Source: Mactra quadrangularis
Taxonomy: Eukaryota > Mollusca > Bivalvia > Venerida > Mactridae
Direction of reading: 5' to 3'
NCBI GenBank assembly: GCA_025267735.1
Contig: CM046307.1
Span: 4,883,258-4,947,257 of the forward strand
Length of the DNA: 64,000 nt
Shown: in pieces, positions 12,180-26,169 of the stretch
Position numbering within the stretch: the first letter of the stretch is position 1
Layout of the letters: every line of letters starts with the position of its first letter
The notes under the pieces: model-generated
Told to the model about the DNA's origin: nothing
The model's input: only the letters and a program-made list of their open reading frames with translations
Database searches by the model: none
Position numbers and translations under genes: made by a program

Positions 12180-15100
12180 GACAACGTCTGTTTTAATTAT
12201 AGTTTCGATTAGACCATATACTGCATCTTCAAAATTACCATCATTGACAAAGGCAATCAATAACCAGGATTTGAAAATCAGCCAGCATCCATTTATCAAC
12301 TGTTTCGTTGAACAATGTCATTAAATTTGCATGCACGCAATAATGTTTATTTACTATTCGGTGTTCGATAACACACGGAAATTTAGATGGTTTGAATCAA
12401 ATTAAATTTAAAAGCCAAACAATGACATTCACTATACAGCAATAAAATTATAATATTAGTGTAAAATTTCAATACTGACTTAAATTAACAATCCATTTAT
12501 TACATTATAATTTTAATGACAGTAAGATGCCAGTTAAGACTAAGTTTGAAAGGCAACCCGACACATTTAAAATTACTACGCCACCAAACACAATTAAGGT
12601 ACCGGGTCATCCAATATATACTAACATTCATATTTATGACCATATATGGCAGAATGTAGTAAACCTAATGCAAAGTCTATAGCGTTATACAGTGATTAAA
12701 ATGTTATTGCTTCTTCTATCAATGTAGTGTCTGCTTATTAAGTGCGACAGTTTAAAAATCAATGTCTACAAATGCTAGTGGTCAAAATATAAAATACTAA
12801 ATGTGTCCAATGGTATCTCAACACTACAGTTATGTCAATACAACCATACAAGCACACAACAGAGTTAAAAGATAATGTTTTGCTTACATTCCAATCCTAG
12901 ATTCCGACCATACCTACATACCTTATAATATATTCATAAACTGATATAACCTGAGTCTATATACATGACTTAATTAAATGAACACTAAAACGTCATAGGT
13001 AATACATCATTCATATATTGTAATTGAACTCTACATTCCTGATCATAATCAGTCAGGTACTAAACATCATGAAAGTTACACACAATTATCTCCAACACTC
13101 ACCAGCACCTTGAACAACTAGCGTTCACTCAAGCAGAGTTAAGCGATTTAAAAAAATGAAAATAAACCCAGCAAGTACGGAGTATGTTTGACATTTACTA
13201 TCAAATCACCAGACTACACTTAAATTAAATCACTCTATTGCTACAGGTGTGTTACCAAGAAACAGGTACACGGCGTATTTTGTTTCCTTATTACTTAATA
13301 TATATAATATGTCAAAGGTGTCAGTTCTAGTCTAATTTATGCTAGGATATGATATTAAAATCTTAGTAAACTCAACACATTCAGTCTCAGATAATATTTT
13401 AGTAGAAATAACATGTTTGTCAATGTCTTCACTTAAAAAATAAATGTTCAAGATATAAATATTTATGCTCATATTTACATCTAATGAGACATTTGTCTTG
13501 AACAAAAATTGTCAATTTAGAAACATTCATATAGTTTCCCCATTAACAAAAACATTTCAAAGGAAACATATTACTTACAATATAACGTTTATCTGATTTG
13601 TATAAACACTTTTTTAATATTATCTTAATGGACATGAGTCTGGGTAAATAGGCTTAAACATTTACGCCATCCTTATGTTTTTCCAATAACAGACATATTA
13701 CATGAGTATATGATAAAAATAAACTAAATTCAAACAACATCATGTCTTGACTTCAACATTTACGTCATCCTGCAGTTTTAAGTACGAAAACATAAATACA
13801 AAGCTTTAAACAACACTCTTCAATCACTTGTAATAAATTACTTTCCTAAACCTGATTTATTATTGAAAATTCCTCAAGTTTCCTTTTAAAAACAGATGAG
13901 TTAAACAGATAAACTATTTTAGTCCGACAAAGATAGATCTTAAAAACAATTTGTAAGAAAAAGAGGACATTAACTCCAATGCATGTATCCAAAATATGCC
14001 GCATTTGTAATCCCTGTTAACAACAAATTGAATGTGTCCTTGAAATTTCTACCTTTTCCATTATATCTCTCGCAGATACACCTTGCCTACAGATTACCTA
14101 CAAGATAAACAAAATAATTGCCTAATTGTATGAAAGGATTGCTTGAATGCCATCCAACAGCATTGAAAATATCAACAAAAACGTAAGATTACAAGCGCCT
14201 TAATTCATAGCAAAATCTACCTTATAATTTTTCAAAGACTTTCAAACGCTGTTCAAAACGCATCAAACGTATCAAAGCTGCGTGATCTTTTCAACTTGAA
14301 ATGAGATCAAGAATATGTAATCCATGCTTAAAGCAATGATTGCATGAAAACTAATCCCAATCTTGTAATTTACTTAAAAAAACTATTTTCAACAAGCGAA
14401 GAATAAAATTGGAAATCTTAAGGTTTTGTTACTGATCTAAATATACTTTTGTAACATATTTGTTTATGATAATAATACATGCATTGTATTCTAAGCACCA
14501 GAATATAGTCGCTACATAATAATATTATTGCTACAAAACAATTATTTCTAATTAACTCATAACCATAAAAATGCAAAATATTGAATAAGAACCACAGTAG
14601 GCACAATAATAATTATAATAACTATGAGTACTGTGTTTTATTCGAATGCTATTTTGTTTTCACTTAAAGAGATGCGTTTTTTTTTTGAATAAAATAAAAT
14701 TAGTAGTATAGAAATCAATTTTAAGTTGAACAGTCAAATTTATGCCCGTTATCATTTTTATGCACCGGTACGCTAATTCATTGATACTAGAACTAGACTT
14801 CTAAAGACCATATGTTGTCTTTTTTTCTAATGTAATTGACGTAGGCATTATAATAAGTTTAATAAGTGACATTGATACACCTTTAGAATCAGTTTGTTAC
14901 TAAAACAAAATAAACGATGTCCTATATCATAAGTATAACCTTGTTAAGGTATAAGAACACTTTTAATAGATATATGTAATGACAAACACACCATTGTAAT
15001 TTTAAACACAAAATAGACTACGATCATAACACCCACACGAAGAAACACATCGTTAATTCAACCACATAAATACGTTCCATAAAATTGCAAAACAATCTGA

Positions 15101-16440
15101 ACTAGATATAGTATTCAAATAATTAGTGATTTAAAATTCCACTTCCTCATTCACGCACGATGTCAAGGAAGAATAATTCCATGATATCACACTTAATTCA
15201 GTTGAGATATTAATGTAGGAGAACAGTTTTACAAAACACTCCTGTTTAAAGTATCGCCCCCGTCTTTCCTATAAATTTTTTTGTTAAACAATTGAGCAAA
15301 CTATTTCCTAGAATCCCCTTCTGTTGACCTTGCAAGAAATCAAGAATTCATCTCAAAGAACAAAGCTAATGAGATTTTAACGAACGGAACTCTACATTAT
15401 TTAACAATTAATTCATTAGACTCCTCTCACAGTGGTAAAGGTAATTGACTCTAATATCGTAGAAACAAAAAAGGTTTATGATATGATCAAACATATTCAT
15501 GGCTTTTCACCTGGAATATCATATTCATGCTTTTGATATTTAATTTAAAGAAAGTTATGCAAGATATGCCTTTATGGTTATGCTTGAATATCTAGATAAA
15601 TTAACAACAAGGATAAATGATGTTTCCAAATTATAAAGCAATCATATTGGTCGGTTTCAGTATAAACATGATTATAATGAAAATACTTATACCACGTTCC
15701 AATGTTTATAAAAGTCAAAATATAACTCTAGTATCATCGGAATATACGCATTATAATTGAAACATAAACGTGTAAATCTTAATAAAGAACATTTTTGTTT
15801 CTGTTGTTTTTGTCTATGAAATGCATTATGCTTGTTTCGTTATCTGGGTGTTTTAAAAATAATTACGTTGCTACAATGTTTATACACAATCTTAAAATGT
15901 TTTGACATGATACTTACCAATTACATGTGAATCCGCTGAATACTGATTTACAAGAAATAAATTTTAAAAAAAACATGTATTCAACTTATGAAACACAAAA
16001 TCAAACAGTCCATTTTGATATTGCTTTAGATGACCGATTGATAAAGGTTGATTTATTTTCATTGCTATACAAAATTGCAGCAATACCATTCATGCATGAT
16101 AAGAATTACGTTATTGATGGGTTTAAATCACTGTTAGATTACACATAAGACCTGTTATGTATCATCAGTAATAGCCAGTTAGAAATTTGAAAGGCATTTA
16201 TGTTTTGGTTGTCCCTTAAGAATCTTACATAAACATATTCATGCTAACTGAACATCATTTTCAATTTAAGTTAAGTGAATGTCTGAGCATTGTAATTTAC
16301 AATCTAATTTACTTTTCAAAATTGAATTTCTATATTTGTTTCTGTTCAATAGTTGAATTAATCGAGTGTCATAACCATAAAGTAGATGAAATGGTTAAAA
16401 TAATGGCACTAACTTATTTATGAACAACACAAACACAAAG
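12180..16440 (+). repeat. Large non-coding block, copy A of three
   Basis: Several landmarks recur in order in the blocks at 16930-19540 and 21440-22780. Early: CTGTTTTAATTAT, CATATACTG-A-CTTCAAAA, AATCAATAACC. Middle (14300-14640): ACAAAACAATTATT, AAGAACC-CAGTAGGCACAA, CAATAATAATTATA. Late (15120-15470): GTAGGAGAACA, GATTTTAACGAA, ATTAGACTC. End (16260-16420): TCTAATTTACTTTTCAAAAT and GAGTGTCATAACCATAAA. The copies differ by many substitutions and indels, and no shared frame is conserved, so the block is not a coding duplication. It is the longest copy, with extra internal sequence relative to copy B. Confidence 0.7.
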
Positions 16441-16929
16441 CCTACAGGAAGTAATACAAATTAACAATTGCTATAAGAGTGTTATTGCATGAAGAACATG
16501 ATTCAATTTACATAATGGTAATTTTTGCACCATAGAGAATCGACTTAAGAAACGTAAACGCCACATATAGTGTAATTGGAACGTAATGTAAAAGCAACTA
16601 TGAAAACACATGGTCATAGATGACAGAAAGCGACAAACAAGCCTAAGGGTGTCATGTAAGGGAAATAAGGAAATTCATCAATTCTGCGTTGTGGGCATTG
16701 AGAGTGTTTCAATATATCGTTTATAGATTAAATGTCACCAGTTTATGACATTTGTTGTTATAAATAGAAATGTTGAATATTAAAACTGCAACAATGCTAC
16801 ACTATAGTTGACACATGTGTTGTTACTGTGTGGTAGTGGATATATAATGGTTTTTTTGTGTGTCACTAATGGCCATGTGTCGTATACATTGTATTTGATA
16901 CGAACGATATTAAAAATACCCCTTTTAGT

Positions 16930-19540
16930 TATAATTAATATAAGCTTTTACAAAATCTAAAGTAGGAAAAATCATGTACCAATAACTATACATTTAAACT
17001 CAATTGTAAAACAAATCAAACTAGAGTATATCATATAACACACTACACAAGTTTTATTGTAGTAGACTGTAAACTGCATCTTCAAAATTGGCACCATTGA
17101 CAAGACCATTAGTTACTAGAATTAAAAAAATGGGCAAACATCAAGAACAGCAACGGCAGAATACACAGCCCTCCTAAAAAGGAAAAAGGGAGATGTTTTA
17201 AACATTCTAAACATTTATATATCATCAGAATTCTCATTGAAATGTTCAAAACAAATTAGTTTAACATATTTATGATGGATGTTGCATAAGTTATGTTCGA
17301 CAGGTATCATTTTTACTGCTTAAATCAACTTGCTTGTGATAAAAGGTATTTGCACTTATAATTGAATTCAAAACCATGCTACTAATGAAAATTTTTTTTG
17401 CATTTTGACTTTTTATCGTTTACTTCGGCATATATACTTTTAGATAATAATAGATTCTAAGTTGTGGGAACTCTTCCACTTAAAATAAGACACTTTTATT
17501 CAATCCATGCTTAAAGTCATGAGTGCGTGAAGACTAATCTCCTTCGTTTATATGATTTTTTTAGGAATTCCATCCAGCTTTCCCAGAAAGCAAATAAAAT
17601 AAATTGAAAATCTTGAGTTCTGCAAGAGATCGTATAATTGTTATTAGTATCATGCTTCTTTATCGATTATGAACTTATTCTTAGCAGACTAATATTATCA
17701 TTGTTATTATTGCCACAAAACAATTATTCCCAAATTAACTCTGCATAAATTGGTGTAAGAATCGCAGTAGGCACAACAATAATAATTATAGCTTCGGGTG
17801 ATTTGCCAACAGTTCTTTTCATACATTAGTGTGCGTTTGGGTTTAATTTAAAAGAAAGTAACATTTTTGATTACTAATTTTAACAATTCAATTCAACATC
17901 TTACCTGAATATTGATGATTTTATCAGTATCATATATATTACAAATTCCAACCCACAGCTAACATTAAATCAAAAGAATATAATATTAGATCTATTATGT
18001 TCAAGTGAATGTGTTTAATGTGTAGAAAAAAAGTGTTATTATTCATTCCGATCCAATTTTGTTGATATTGTATTTATAAGAAAGATATTTGACATTGCAA
18101 ATTACCTCAATCTAAGTTTGACTATCAATCAAGTGAAACTTTGTTTACAGTGTACACCTGTTATAAGATTATAAGTTTATTTGATATTTATTCAATACCT
18201 TCGACACGATTATAACTTGTTTTCATGTTTTATATTTCTGTGAATTCCAAACAGCCAATATTGAGTGAGGCTTTTTATATTTAGATTGATCATAAATATA
18301 AATTTATATGACTTTGAGTAAGTACTTTTTTAAAGAATTGAATATATATAAAATATCATTTGACTATTCAAAACATCACGACTACAAACTAAGCTAGCTT
18401 TCCATCTCTAAAACAAACCTTATAAATTCCCAATACACGTACGTCATCAAGTGAACACTTCTCAAGAAATTTCAGAAACAACTTTATTCAACACTATTCA
18501 AATACTAGCAAATGATGATTTCAAAATCCTCAAATCATTTGTTAAAAAAGATTCAAGGATGTCTAATGCCATGATAAAACATTTTATAGACTATTGAGAT
18601 ACTTGTGTAGGAGAACACTTCAAAACATTCTTGTTTACATTTCAAGATTTCTCACGAAGTCTTGTTAAACAAACGATCAAACAATGTTCCAGGAAGCTCA
18701 TGTACACACATTGCATTATTTCTACTCAAAGATGATAGTAAATGGGATTTTAACGAAAGGTAATCACCATTAATTAGAAATTAACTCACTAGACTCAAAG
18801 TGTTTGTTGGTTAATGACTTTCATAATCGTAGAAGAATAAATAATGTATATGCTATACTTTTGATTAACATACTTTGTTTCTACCAGAAATATTAAGAGC
18901 ATTTTGAAATGAACGATAGTAATTCAAGATATTTGAAAAAAGTACTTGCAATTTACATTGTAGATAGTGTAAACAATAGCTCAAACACATTATCCAGTGT
19001 TACCAAGTACCAATAAAATCTTTAATTACTGTTTCTGTTTTTGTTAGAAACAAGTAAACCAATACGTACCAAACTTAAGGAATATGAATAAACTTCAACC
19101 TAAAATGCTACAGATGATTGAGAGATTACAATTTGATTTATTTTCAATCTTCGTACTACAAGACAGCAGTATCATACACATGAGATAACACAAAGTTCTC
19201 GATGACTTACAATCGCTATAACATTTGACATGGGCTGTATCATGAAGGTATAACAACCAGTGAGTGCTTTGAGAGGCAATGTGTTGATTACCCCTTACAA
19301 ATCTTACATGAATGTCTACTGAACATTATTTTCAATTTGTTGTAAGTGAGATTCTGAACATTGCAATTTACAATCTAATTTACTTTTCAAAATTGAATTT
19401 CTATAGTTGTTTCTGTTCAGCAGTTGAATTAATAGAGTGTCATAACCATAAAATAGATAGATGAAATGGTTAAAAATAATGGCACGTACAAAAGTGATGA
19501 ACGAAAACATATTGCTCACAGGAAATTAAACTGCTACTGC
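16930..19540 (+). repeat. Large non-coding block, copy B of three
   Basis: The landmarks of copy A recur in the same order: CTGCATCTTCAAAATTG near 17075, ACAAAACAATTATTCCCAAA near 17715, GTAGGAGAACACTTCAAAAC near 18605, and CAATCTAATTTACTTTTCAA near 19370. The last 150 bp are the best conserved part and are still clearly alike to 16270-16410. Short frames in this part differ between copies. Confidence 0.7.
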
Positions 19541-19652
19541 ATGTGTTTTATTTAAACTGCCTCTCCTTTTCAATTATTGGAGTTACTATCAGTATATAAT
19601 AAAGTTAATAAAAAATTTACCGCACTTCTGTGTTATATTGAAAATGCATTTT

Positions 19653-19927
19653 AACCTGGGTCGGTGACGCAGTTGGTAGCGCGCCGGGATTTAGAATTTC
19701 GTGTCTCGAAGGGGGTACGGGTTCGTATCCTACCCGGGGAGGTTATACCTAAATTTGACAATAATGTCAATTTTCCTCCATTAATGCGATATATGGAGAA
19801 GTTTCCGGCCTTGTGGAAGGGTAGGTGAGTACTGGTTATAGAAAATGGTCCAGGAAAGCTAGGTTAGGTGGGCTGGACGCCGTAAAATGTCCTAAATTGT
19901 GTTGACACGGCGATAAATCCAATAAAA
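19653..19927 (+). mobile_element. SINE-A, upstream unit of a dimer
   Basis: The head AACCTGGGTCGGTGACGCAG is altered from the family consensus, but B-box and body are clear and the unit runs to a CGATAAATCCAATAAAAA tail. It joins directly to a second head-to-tail copy without a target duplication at the junction. The 12-bp site AAAATGCATTTT precedes it at 19641-19652. Confidence 0.85.
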
Positions 19928-20237
19928 ACCCGGGTCGATAGCGCAGTTGGTAGCGCGCCGGGATTTAGATACTCGTGCCCGAGGGGGTGCGGGTTCGAAT
20001 CCCACCCGGGAAGGTTATACCCTTCCATGAAAATTTGACAATAATGTCGATTTTCCTCCATTGATTAGATAATATGGAGAAGTTTCCGGCCTTGTGAAAG
20101 GGTAGGTGAGTACTGGTTATAGACAATGGTCCAGGAAAGCTAGGTTAGGTGCGCTGGACGCCGTGAAATGACCTAAATTGTGTTGATACGGCTTTAACTC
20201 CAATAAATAAATAAATATAAATAAATAAATCCAATAA
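19928..20237 (+). mobile_element. SINE-A, downstream unit of a dimer
   Basis: The head ACCCGGGTCGATAGCGCAGT is near consensus, the body is complete, and the tail is (AAATA)n rich. The copy of AAATGCATTTT at 20238-20249 after it matches the site before the upstream unit, so the pair appears to have been inserted as one dimer. Confidence 0.88.
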
Positions 20238-20249
20238 AAAATGCATTTT

Positions 20250-21430
20250 GTAGCAAACAATTTGCAGTATAATATTATATGTAAATATACAGAAAATCGG
20301 TCAAAATGTTCAGATTACACAGAATTTTGGCAGCCATACCTGTATACTTCTAAACGCTTGGCAATATTTGTTAGAATCACCTGATACTTTCTGAAAATTT
20401 CAGAAAATTAAAAAAACTAAAAAAGTGATTTTGTCTCATGAAGCCGGAATTTTTGCTTGCGAAGTCACATATATAGTTTATGATTGAAGAAAGTTGTTAG
20501 GATTTGTCTCTGACATTCACTGTAGCATAAGTGGGAGTCAACCGAACACGACTGCAGAGAAGTGTTAAAATACATCATGGTAAACATGGCATTGATAAAT
20601 AATTGAACATCATTTAAAGATAACATACTAATATGATACAGGAAAATGTTGAAACTTAAACTGTGATACATGCAAGAGCTCAACTATAAGCTGAACATAG
20701 AGACAGAAACCTTAAATCATACTATTAACGAAAAACAGAAAAGGAATAAATGTATGCTAGTGCAGTCAGTACGTATATAAGTATGTGACGTTGTCAATAA
20801 CTTACCAGTATAGTAACTATCAGTACGTATGTAACAGCTATTAATGTTTCAAATGTTTCGGAATAAATAATCAATAATGTAATGCCCTTGTACAATGTAT
20901 ATGTATAACCTATTGTTACATTTTCTTTCGATACTACAGTTTTATGCGGCAGAAAAGTTTATGTTATGTGAAATAATGTGATTATATAACGGTTACATTA
21001 ATTTACAAGTTATGTCAAACTATACAAGGTCTAAAATGATAAATGATTAGAATAGCGATTTTGAAATTAAACACTTGGAACTACTTCGTACGGACTATAG
21101 TTGGTCTATACTGACGGAAATAAATGCTGCTTTTGCATAAATTTACATCAAACAATAGCTTAGACAAAGCTACATTAAGGCAATATACGTTCACAACACT
21201 ATAAACGTCAGGATCAATAACTTGTAAACAATACATATAACTAACATTTAATAAAACCAATCAAAATTATATTCAACGTTTACCAATTAGTACTGCGATT
21301 CTTCCTTCAAAATATACCGTATGTAAAATATACATCTACCGACTTATGCATAAATACTAGAAGATCAAATGTACTAAGATTTATAGAAATAATGTCAATG
21401 CCTAGGATGGTATAAATGTGTATACTGTAC
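20250..21430. other. Non-coding
   Basis: No feature recognised. A 72-codon minus frame at 20465-20683 has no motif. Confidence 0.35.
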
Positions 21431-21439
21431 GAGACAAAT

Positions 21440-22780
21440 ATTTCTTAAAATGGAAAAATAAAACCTTTAGTGTAGGAAAAATACTTTTTGATAAAATTGT
21501 TCAGGTTAGTCAGTTTAAGAGTAATAAAGTTAAATAACGAAATGCAGAAAAAATCAACAAAATTGTTTCTTTTGTACAATTGGAAAACTTGCATTTGATT
21601 CTTTGCTTAGATAGTGGCTGAAACAATTATCTTCAGTTAATAAGTATACATTCAAACTGAAAAACAAATCGAACTCATGTATACCACTTAACGTACTACG
21701 CCTGTTTTAATTATGGTTTCTTTCAGGTCATATACTGAAACTTCAAAAATTAACCTCATTGACAGCTGCAATCAATAACCTGAATTTGAAAGTCAGCCAG
21801 CAGCAATTAATCAACTGTGTCATTAAATTTGCATGAACAGTATACTGATTTTCCTTGTTTCTCTATTCGACTTTGTATTATTATATACCCGTTGAATCGT
21901 GATAGTCAGTCATGTTAATTCCATAGTGATAACGTAGCCCCTCCTTGTGGAGAGAAATTGACCACTGTCTATTAGTTGTATATAAATAAGACAAGAAAAG
22001 GATAACTTGACTTGTCATAATTCAAAAATTTTCATTTGGATAATTATATATAGCCATTAACAGAAGTTTCATTTGAAAGATTAAAAAAATGGATTTATGT
22101 ATTTATGATTCAGTCTGTACTAGTCCGTGTTTAGTTACCCTAATATCATTTTTTAGGCGTAACTTCAATTCATTTTAAAAAGATACCAATCAACGTATAC
22201 ACAATATTACTACGTTTTGAAATTATATCTTAGCTTACAAACTGAATTATGTCCTTTGCGTTTCTACATTTCAATCATTTATTTCAGTAGATATACCTTT
22301 TTTACCAGACTGTCTGTCTTGAACGCTTTTTAACTGCAGTTGGAAAACGAACAGATACAAATAATTTATAAATGCGCCAAATCTGCTCTACGCAGGACTT
22401 AAAACGTCATATCGAATGAATCAAATGAACAACATTTGAACGAATTTCACCCTTTGAAACTAAACAAAGATTATAATATGATTTCTTAAAGAATTTATTC
22501 AGCCTTCTCAGAAAGCAAATACAATGAATTGCAATCTTGAGTTCAGCTAGAGATCGTACGATTGGTATTAGTATCATGCTTGTTTATTGATTAGGAATCT
22601 ATTCATAGTAGACTCATATTATTGTTATTAGTATTACCACAAAACAATTATTCCCAAACTAGCTCTTAATTACATTATTGCATAAGTTGGTGTAAGAACC
22701 GCAGTACAAACAACAATAATAATTATAGCTTAGGTGATATGCCAACTTCATGTTTCATATATAATCGTGGGTATCGCATG
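21440..22780 (+). repeat. Large non-coding block, copy C of three
   Basis: It shares GCCTGTTTTAATTATGGTTTC near 21702, AATCAATAACCTGAATTTGAAA near 21770, and ACAAAACAATTATTCCCAAAC near 22635 with copy A or B. The later part resembles copy B more closely (AGAAAGCAAATA, AGATCGTA, GTATCATGCTT). Similarity fades after about 22760, so this copy lacks the second half of the block. Confidence 0.65.
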
Positions 22781-22789
22781 AAAGAGAAT

Positions 22790-25470
22790 AGAAATCATCT
22801 GTTGTGTTAAATATTTCAGTTGGCGACCAGATCCTGATTCTTAATTGTTTTAATCTGTATGACAGAAACATAATGAATAATGTGATAATTATTTTAACAT
22901 TTAAACTCAGACAATGTTCCCCTCGAAGTTATTCTAATAAATCGAAATGCACATACGTCATAAAAATCCACTTTATAACAAATGAAACATTTAAAATCGT
23001 CAATAGCATAATCGTTAATGCTCGAAATGTTTCGACGATAATTAATTCTATGAATTATAAACAATGTAAAAACTAATTAGATATGAGTAAGAAAGTGTGA
23101 AAATGTTTAAAACTTAAGTGTGGTTAGTTTTTTCAAAGAGAAGTGCATGGAAGCACATCTTACTAACCAAATAATCACAACTTATTCCTACATGCATGAC
23201 AAGTCGCATCATGTGTTGGTTAGTTAGTTTTTATCAGAGTGTCTAAAACAACATATCAACCAAATACAGATAAATCAAGGCGTGTATTAATCAACTTTAA
23301 AGTACTGGTTGTGGTTCGAAATGAAATTAACTATAGGCAAAACATTCGTCTTCCGTCTAGTGCATTAATACAAAACCGTCTAAAGCCAATGATATTTTGA
23401 TAGACATGGCGTTTATGCCTAAAGTGTTGTAAATCTGTCAGAATGCCCAACGTTTATACAACACAAGTATTCAAATATAAATCCTAAAATTGTTTTCCGA
23501 CAAAACATCGTTGTCTGAGTACAAAACACTTGTTGATAGAATCGATAACCTAGGATAGTTATTGAAAATGATACTTATATGTATTGTATTCATTGAGTGT
23601 TGTTTTCATTACTTAAAAGGTTAGGTCATTGGTCTACAAATACAACACCCTAATGTAAAACGTAATGGCTTAATGACCTATCTAGTAAAGTTGGGGACAA
23701 AACGGAGGCATATCTTCCCCTTAGATAAAACGGTCAATACATTGCCCCCTTATAAGTTAAATCAGCAATCTGTTTTCAAATCTGAATAATTCTTCTAAGA
23801 AAATGAAACACACGCTATAAATCATATAAAATAGCAAGTGGAAACGTATTTCTTCATGATCAAAGGTTTGACTTCTCACATTGTCGTGTTCAGGAACAAT
23901 AGCAGACACAGAAAAAAACCAATTCGTTTGAAAGAGGTTTCATGATTGAACCATTCTCTAATAAGGCATACATCAATCACATCGCCATTTTTTCACTGAT
24001 ATTTCTTTCAAATCTGTCATCAGAAAATCAGGAAAGAATTCAGGATTTTTTATCATTAAGATAAATTTAGAAATACGCAGAGAGATAGAGAGCTATTTTT
24101 GCCTCTTGTAATGATAGGTCAGGTGATATCATACACGAATATTTCAGCATGCTGTCATTCTAGTTATTTCTGACAATATAATTGGTTATTATAGGCCACA
24201 AATAGGTTCATTACATTTTATCATTATCTGCTTATTTAACAAATTACTCATAATTGCTTCCTTGTGATGTAAACAAACTATTTGTGTCAGTACTTGTTCC
24301 CCTGGCGGCTGATTAATGAATTAATTACATTTAGAAGAGCCTAAAAGCTTATCCTACCACTGCCTAATCGTGTTTTATGTTTTTGACAAAACGCCACCAT
24401 CGACATACATAAATCCTTCATTGGTCTTATTGGCGGAAGAAAGAACATTATTTGTTATTTGTCCATTTTTTAAACAGTGTAAAGTCTGTCGCGACCAAAA
24501 TTTGTCTCTGGATACCTAAAGTTGGAAATCCGAACTGCTTGATATGGAATATGGTCACCTTAACAGTCTTTGTACAATATTAAAAAATGTAGCCATTTTT
24601 GATCATACGGAAACACCGAGATTGCTAAACCATTTTAAGACTCACAATATGTGATACTCATATGTAAAAAAACGGAATACGTAATATAAAAATTGAACAC
24701 CAACGAAACAGGAGGTTTTTGTAAAAGGTTATTTTCTGATATAAAGACGGGTTTGAAGATTTAAAATTCATCTTAGAAAGAAACGATATATTACACACGC
24801 ATTTATCAATATACACTAATTTTGAATAAACTTAATTCAACCAACATACAATAAGGTCATTTACACAAAACATTTGATTTTCAAAAGAAAGTATATTATC
24901 TCATTGATCTTCAAAAAATTGAGACATGTAACTGTACAAGTTATACTTAATCGGTGGTTATATTTCATAGTTAACCAATGGTCTTAACCTCTCAAGAAAC
25001 AGTAAGTTGAGGAACTGATAGCAACGATATGACTGATAATTGTCACGTTAAGCTCCATAAAACTTAATCGACTCAGAAGCCTATGATTTTTATAGATATA
25101 ACACCATTTTTTACACCAACAAATTAACATGCCCTTTAAAATTCCATCTACATCCATAACAGCTTCCATAACATATTCACACAGTTGTATTTAAGCAGTT
25201 AGACAGTCAGGCATGTGTATGATTTCATTTCAATTCATTAGCGTCATTTTTTTAAGAAATTGGGTAGATTTGTACACTTGTGTAAGTTCAAGTGTTGCCA
25301 ATGGAATAAGTGGAATAGATAAAAATAGCGCACCATTAGTCATTACTAAATTGATAAGCAAACCGATTTCATGATAGGTTTTGAATAAACAATTACTAGA
25401 CTCGGCTAATTAAAAGTATATCGTAAGGTCTACAAACATTAACTACCGGTCGATAAGCAGTCAAACATTA
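22790..25470. other. Non-coding
   Basis: No gene or mobile element was recognised. A 90-codon frame at 22804-23076 and a 61-codon minus frame at 24984-25169 lack any motif. Confidence 0.35.
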
Positions 25471-25478
25471 CCAATTCG

Positions 25479-25551
25479 AGGGTTGCCCGGAGGACTGTAG
25501 TAAGTGCATTGCATTAAAGAGTGAGTTACTACAGTTTTTATGGGCAACCCT
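25479..25551. repeat. Strong short hairpin
   Basis: AGGGTTGCCC pairs with GGGCAACCCT and ACTGTAGTAA pairs with TTACTACAGT. A 5-by-6 internal loop separates the two 10-bp stems, and the terminal loop is 22 nt. The 73-nt fold has precursor-microRNA size, but a tiny MITE is equally possible. No homologous copy was seen in the window. Confidence 0.55.
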
Positions 25552-25872
25552 TTGATTTGCTATGCCCATAATTTGCAAAAGATGAACAAACTATTTTACA
25601 ATAAGGCGAATACTTATATGATTTCATAATCTGATAACATGGGTGTCCGTTTCTATATCTATTAATATTGAACCAGTCGATCGGAAGAATTATGTAAATG
25701 TAAACTTATCTAGTATATAAGTAAAATCAATATCTGTTTGACATCATCGCAGGAAACATAATAGAACAGAACCATCCAGTGGCGTTTTATTAAATGTAAT
25801 CAGTACGTATATAACATTGATCATTCTTGGTCAGAATATGACTAAGCTCTTAACTAGTCTTGATAGAAAAAA

Positions 25873-26160
25873 GTTTATTATTATTATTGGATTTTAACGC
25901 CGTGAAAACGCATTTTAGGTCATTTTACGGCGTCTAGCGCACCTAACGTAGCTTTCCTGGACCCTTGTCTATAACCAGTACTTACCTACCCTTCCACAAG
26001 GCTGAAAACTTCTCCATATTATCTAATCAATGGAGGAAAATTGACATTATTGTCAAATCATGGAAGGGTATTACCTCCCCAGGTGAGATTCGAACCCGTA
26101 CCCCCTCGGGACACGAGATTCCGAATCCTGGCGCGCTGACAACTGCGCTATTCTTCAGGG
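25873..26160 (-). mobile_element. SINE-A, minus strand, diverged head
   Basis: The minus strand carries body and tail of SINE-A; the head is altered (CCCTGAAGAATAGCGCAGTT). Flanks TTGATAGAAAAAAG at 25859-25872 and TTGATAAAAAAG at 26161-26172 form an imperfect target duplication. Confidence 0.85.
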
Positions 26161-26169
26161 TTGATAAAA

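Noticed and set aside
16241..16423. 60-codon frame repeated in antisense-adjacent form at 19316-19519
   Set aside because: Both derive from the conserved island of the triplicated block, but the frame and strand differ between copies, so conservation is not coding.
19928..20010. Functional tRNA gene
   Set aside because: The A- and B-box regions and a CCCGGGT/ACCCGGG acceptor-like pairing are present, but each instance continues into SINE body and tail; the D-arm spacing is off.
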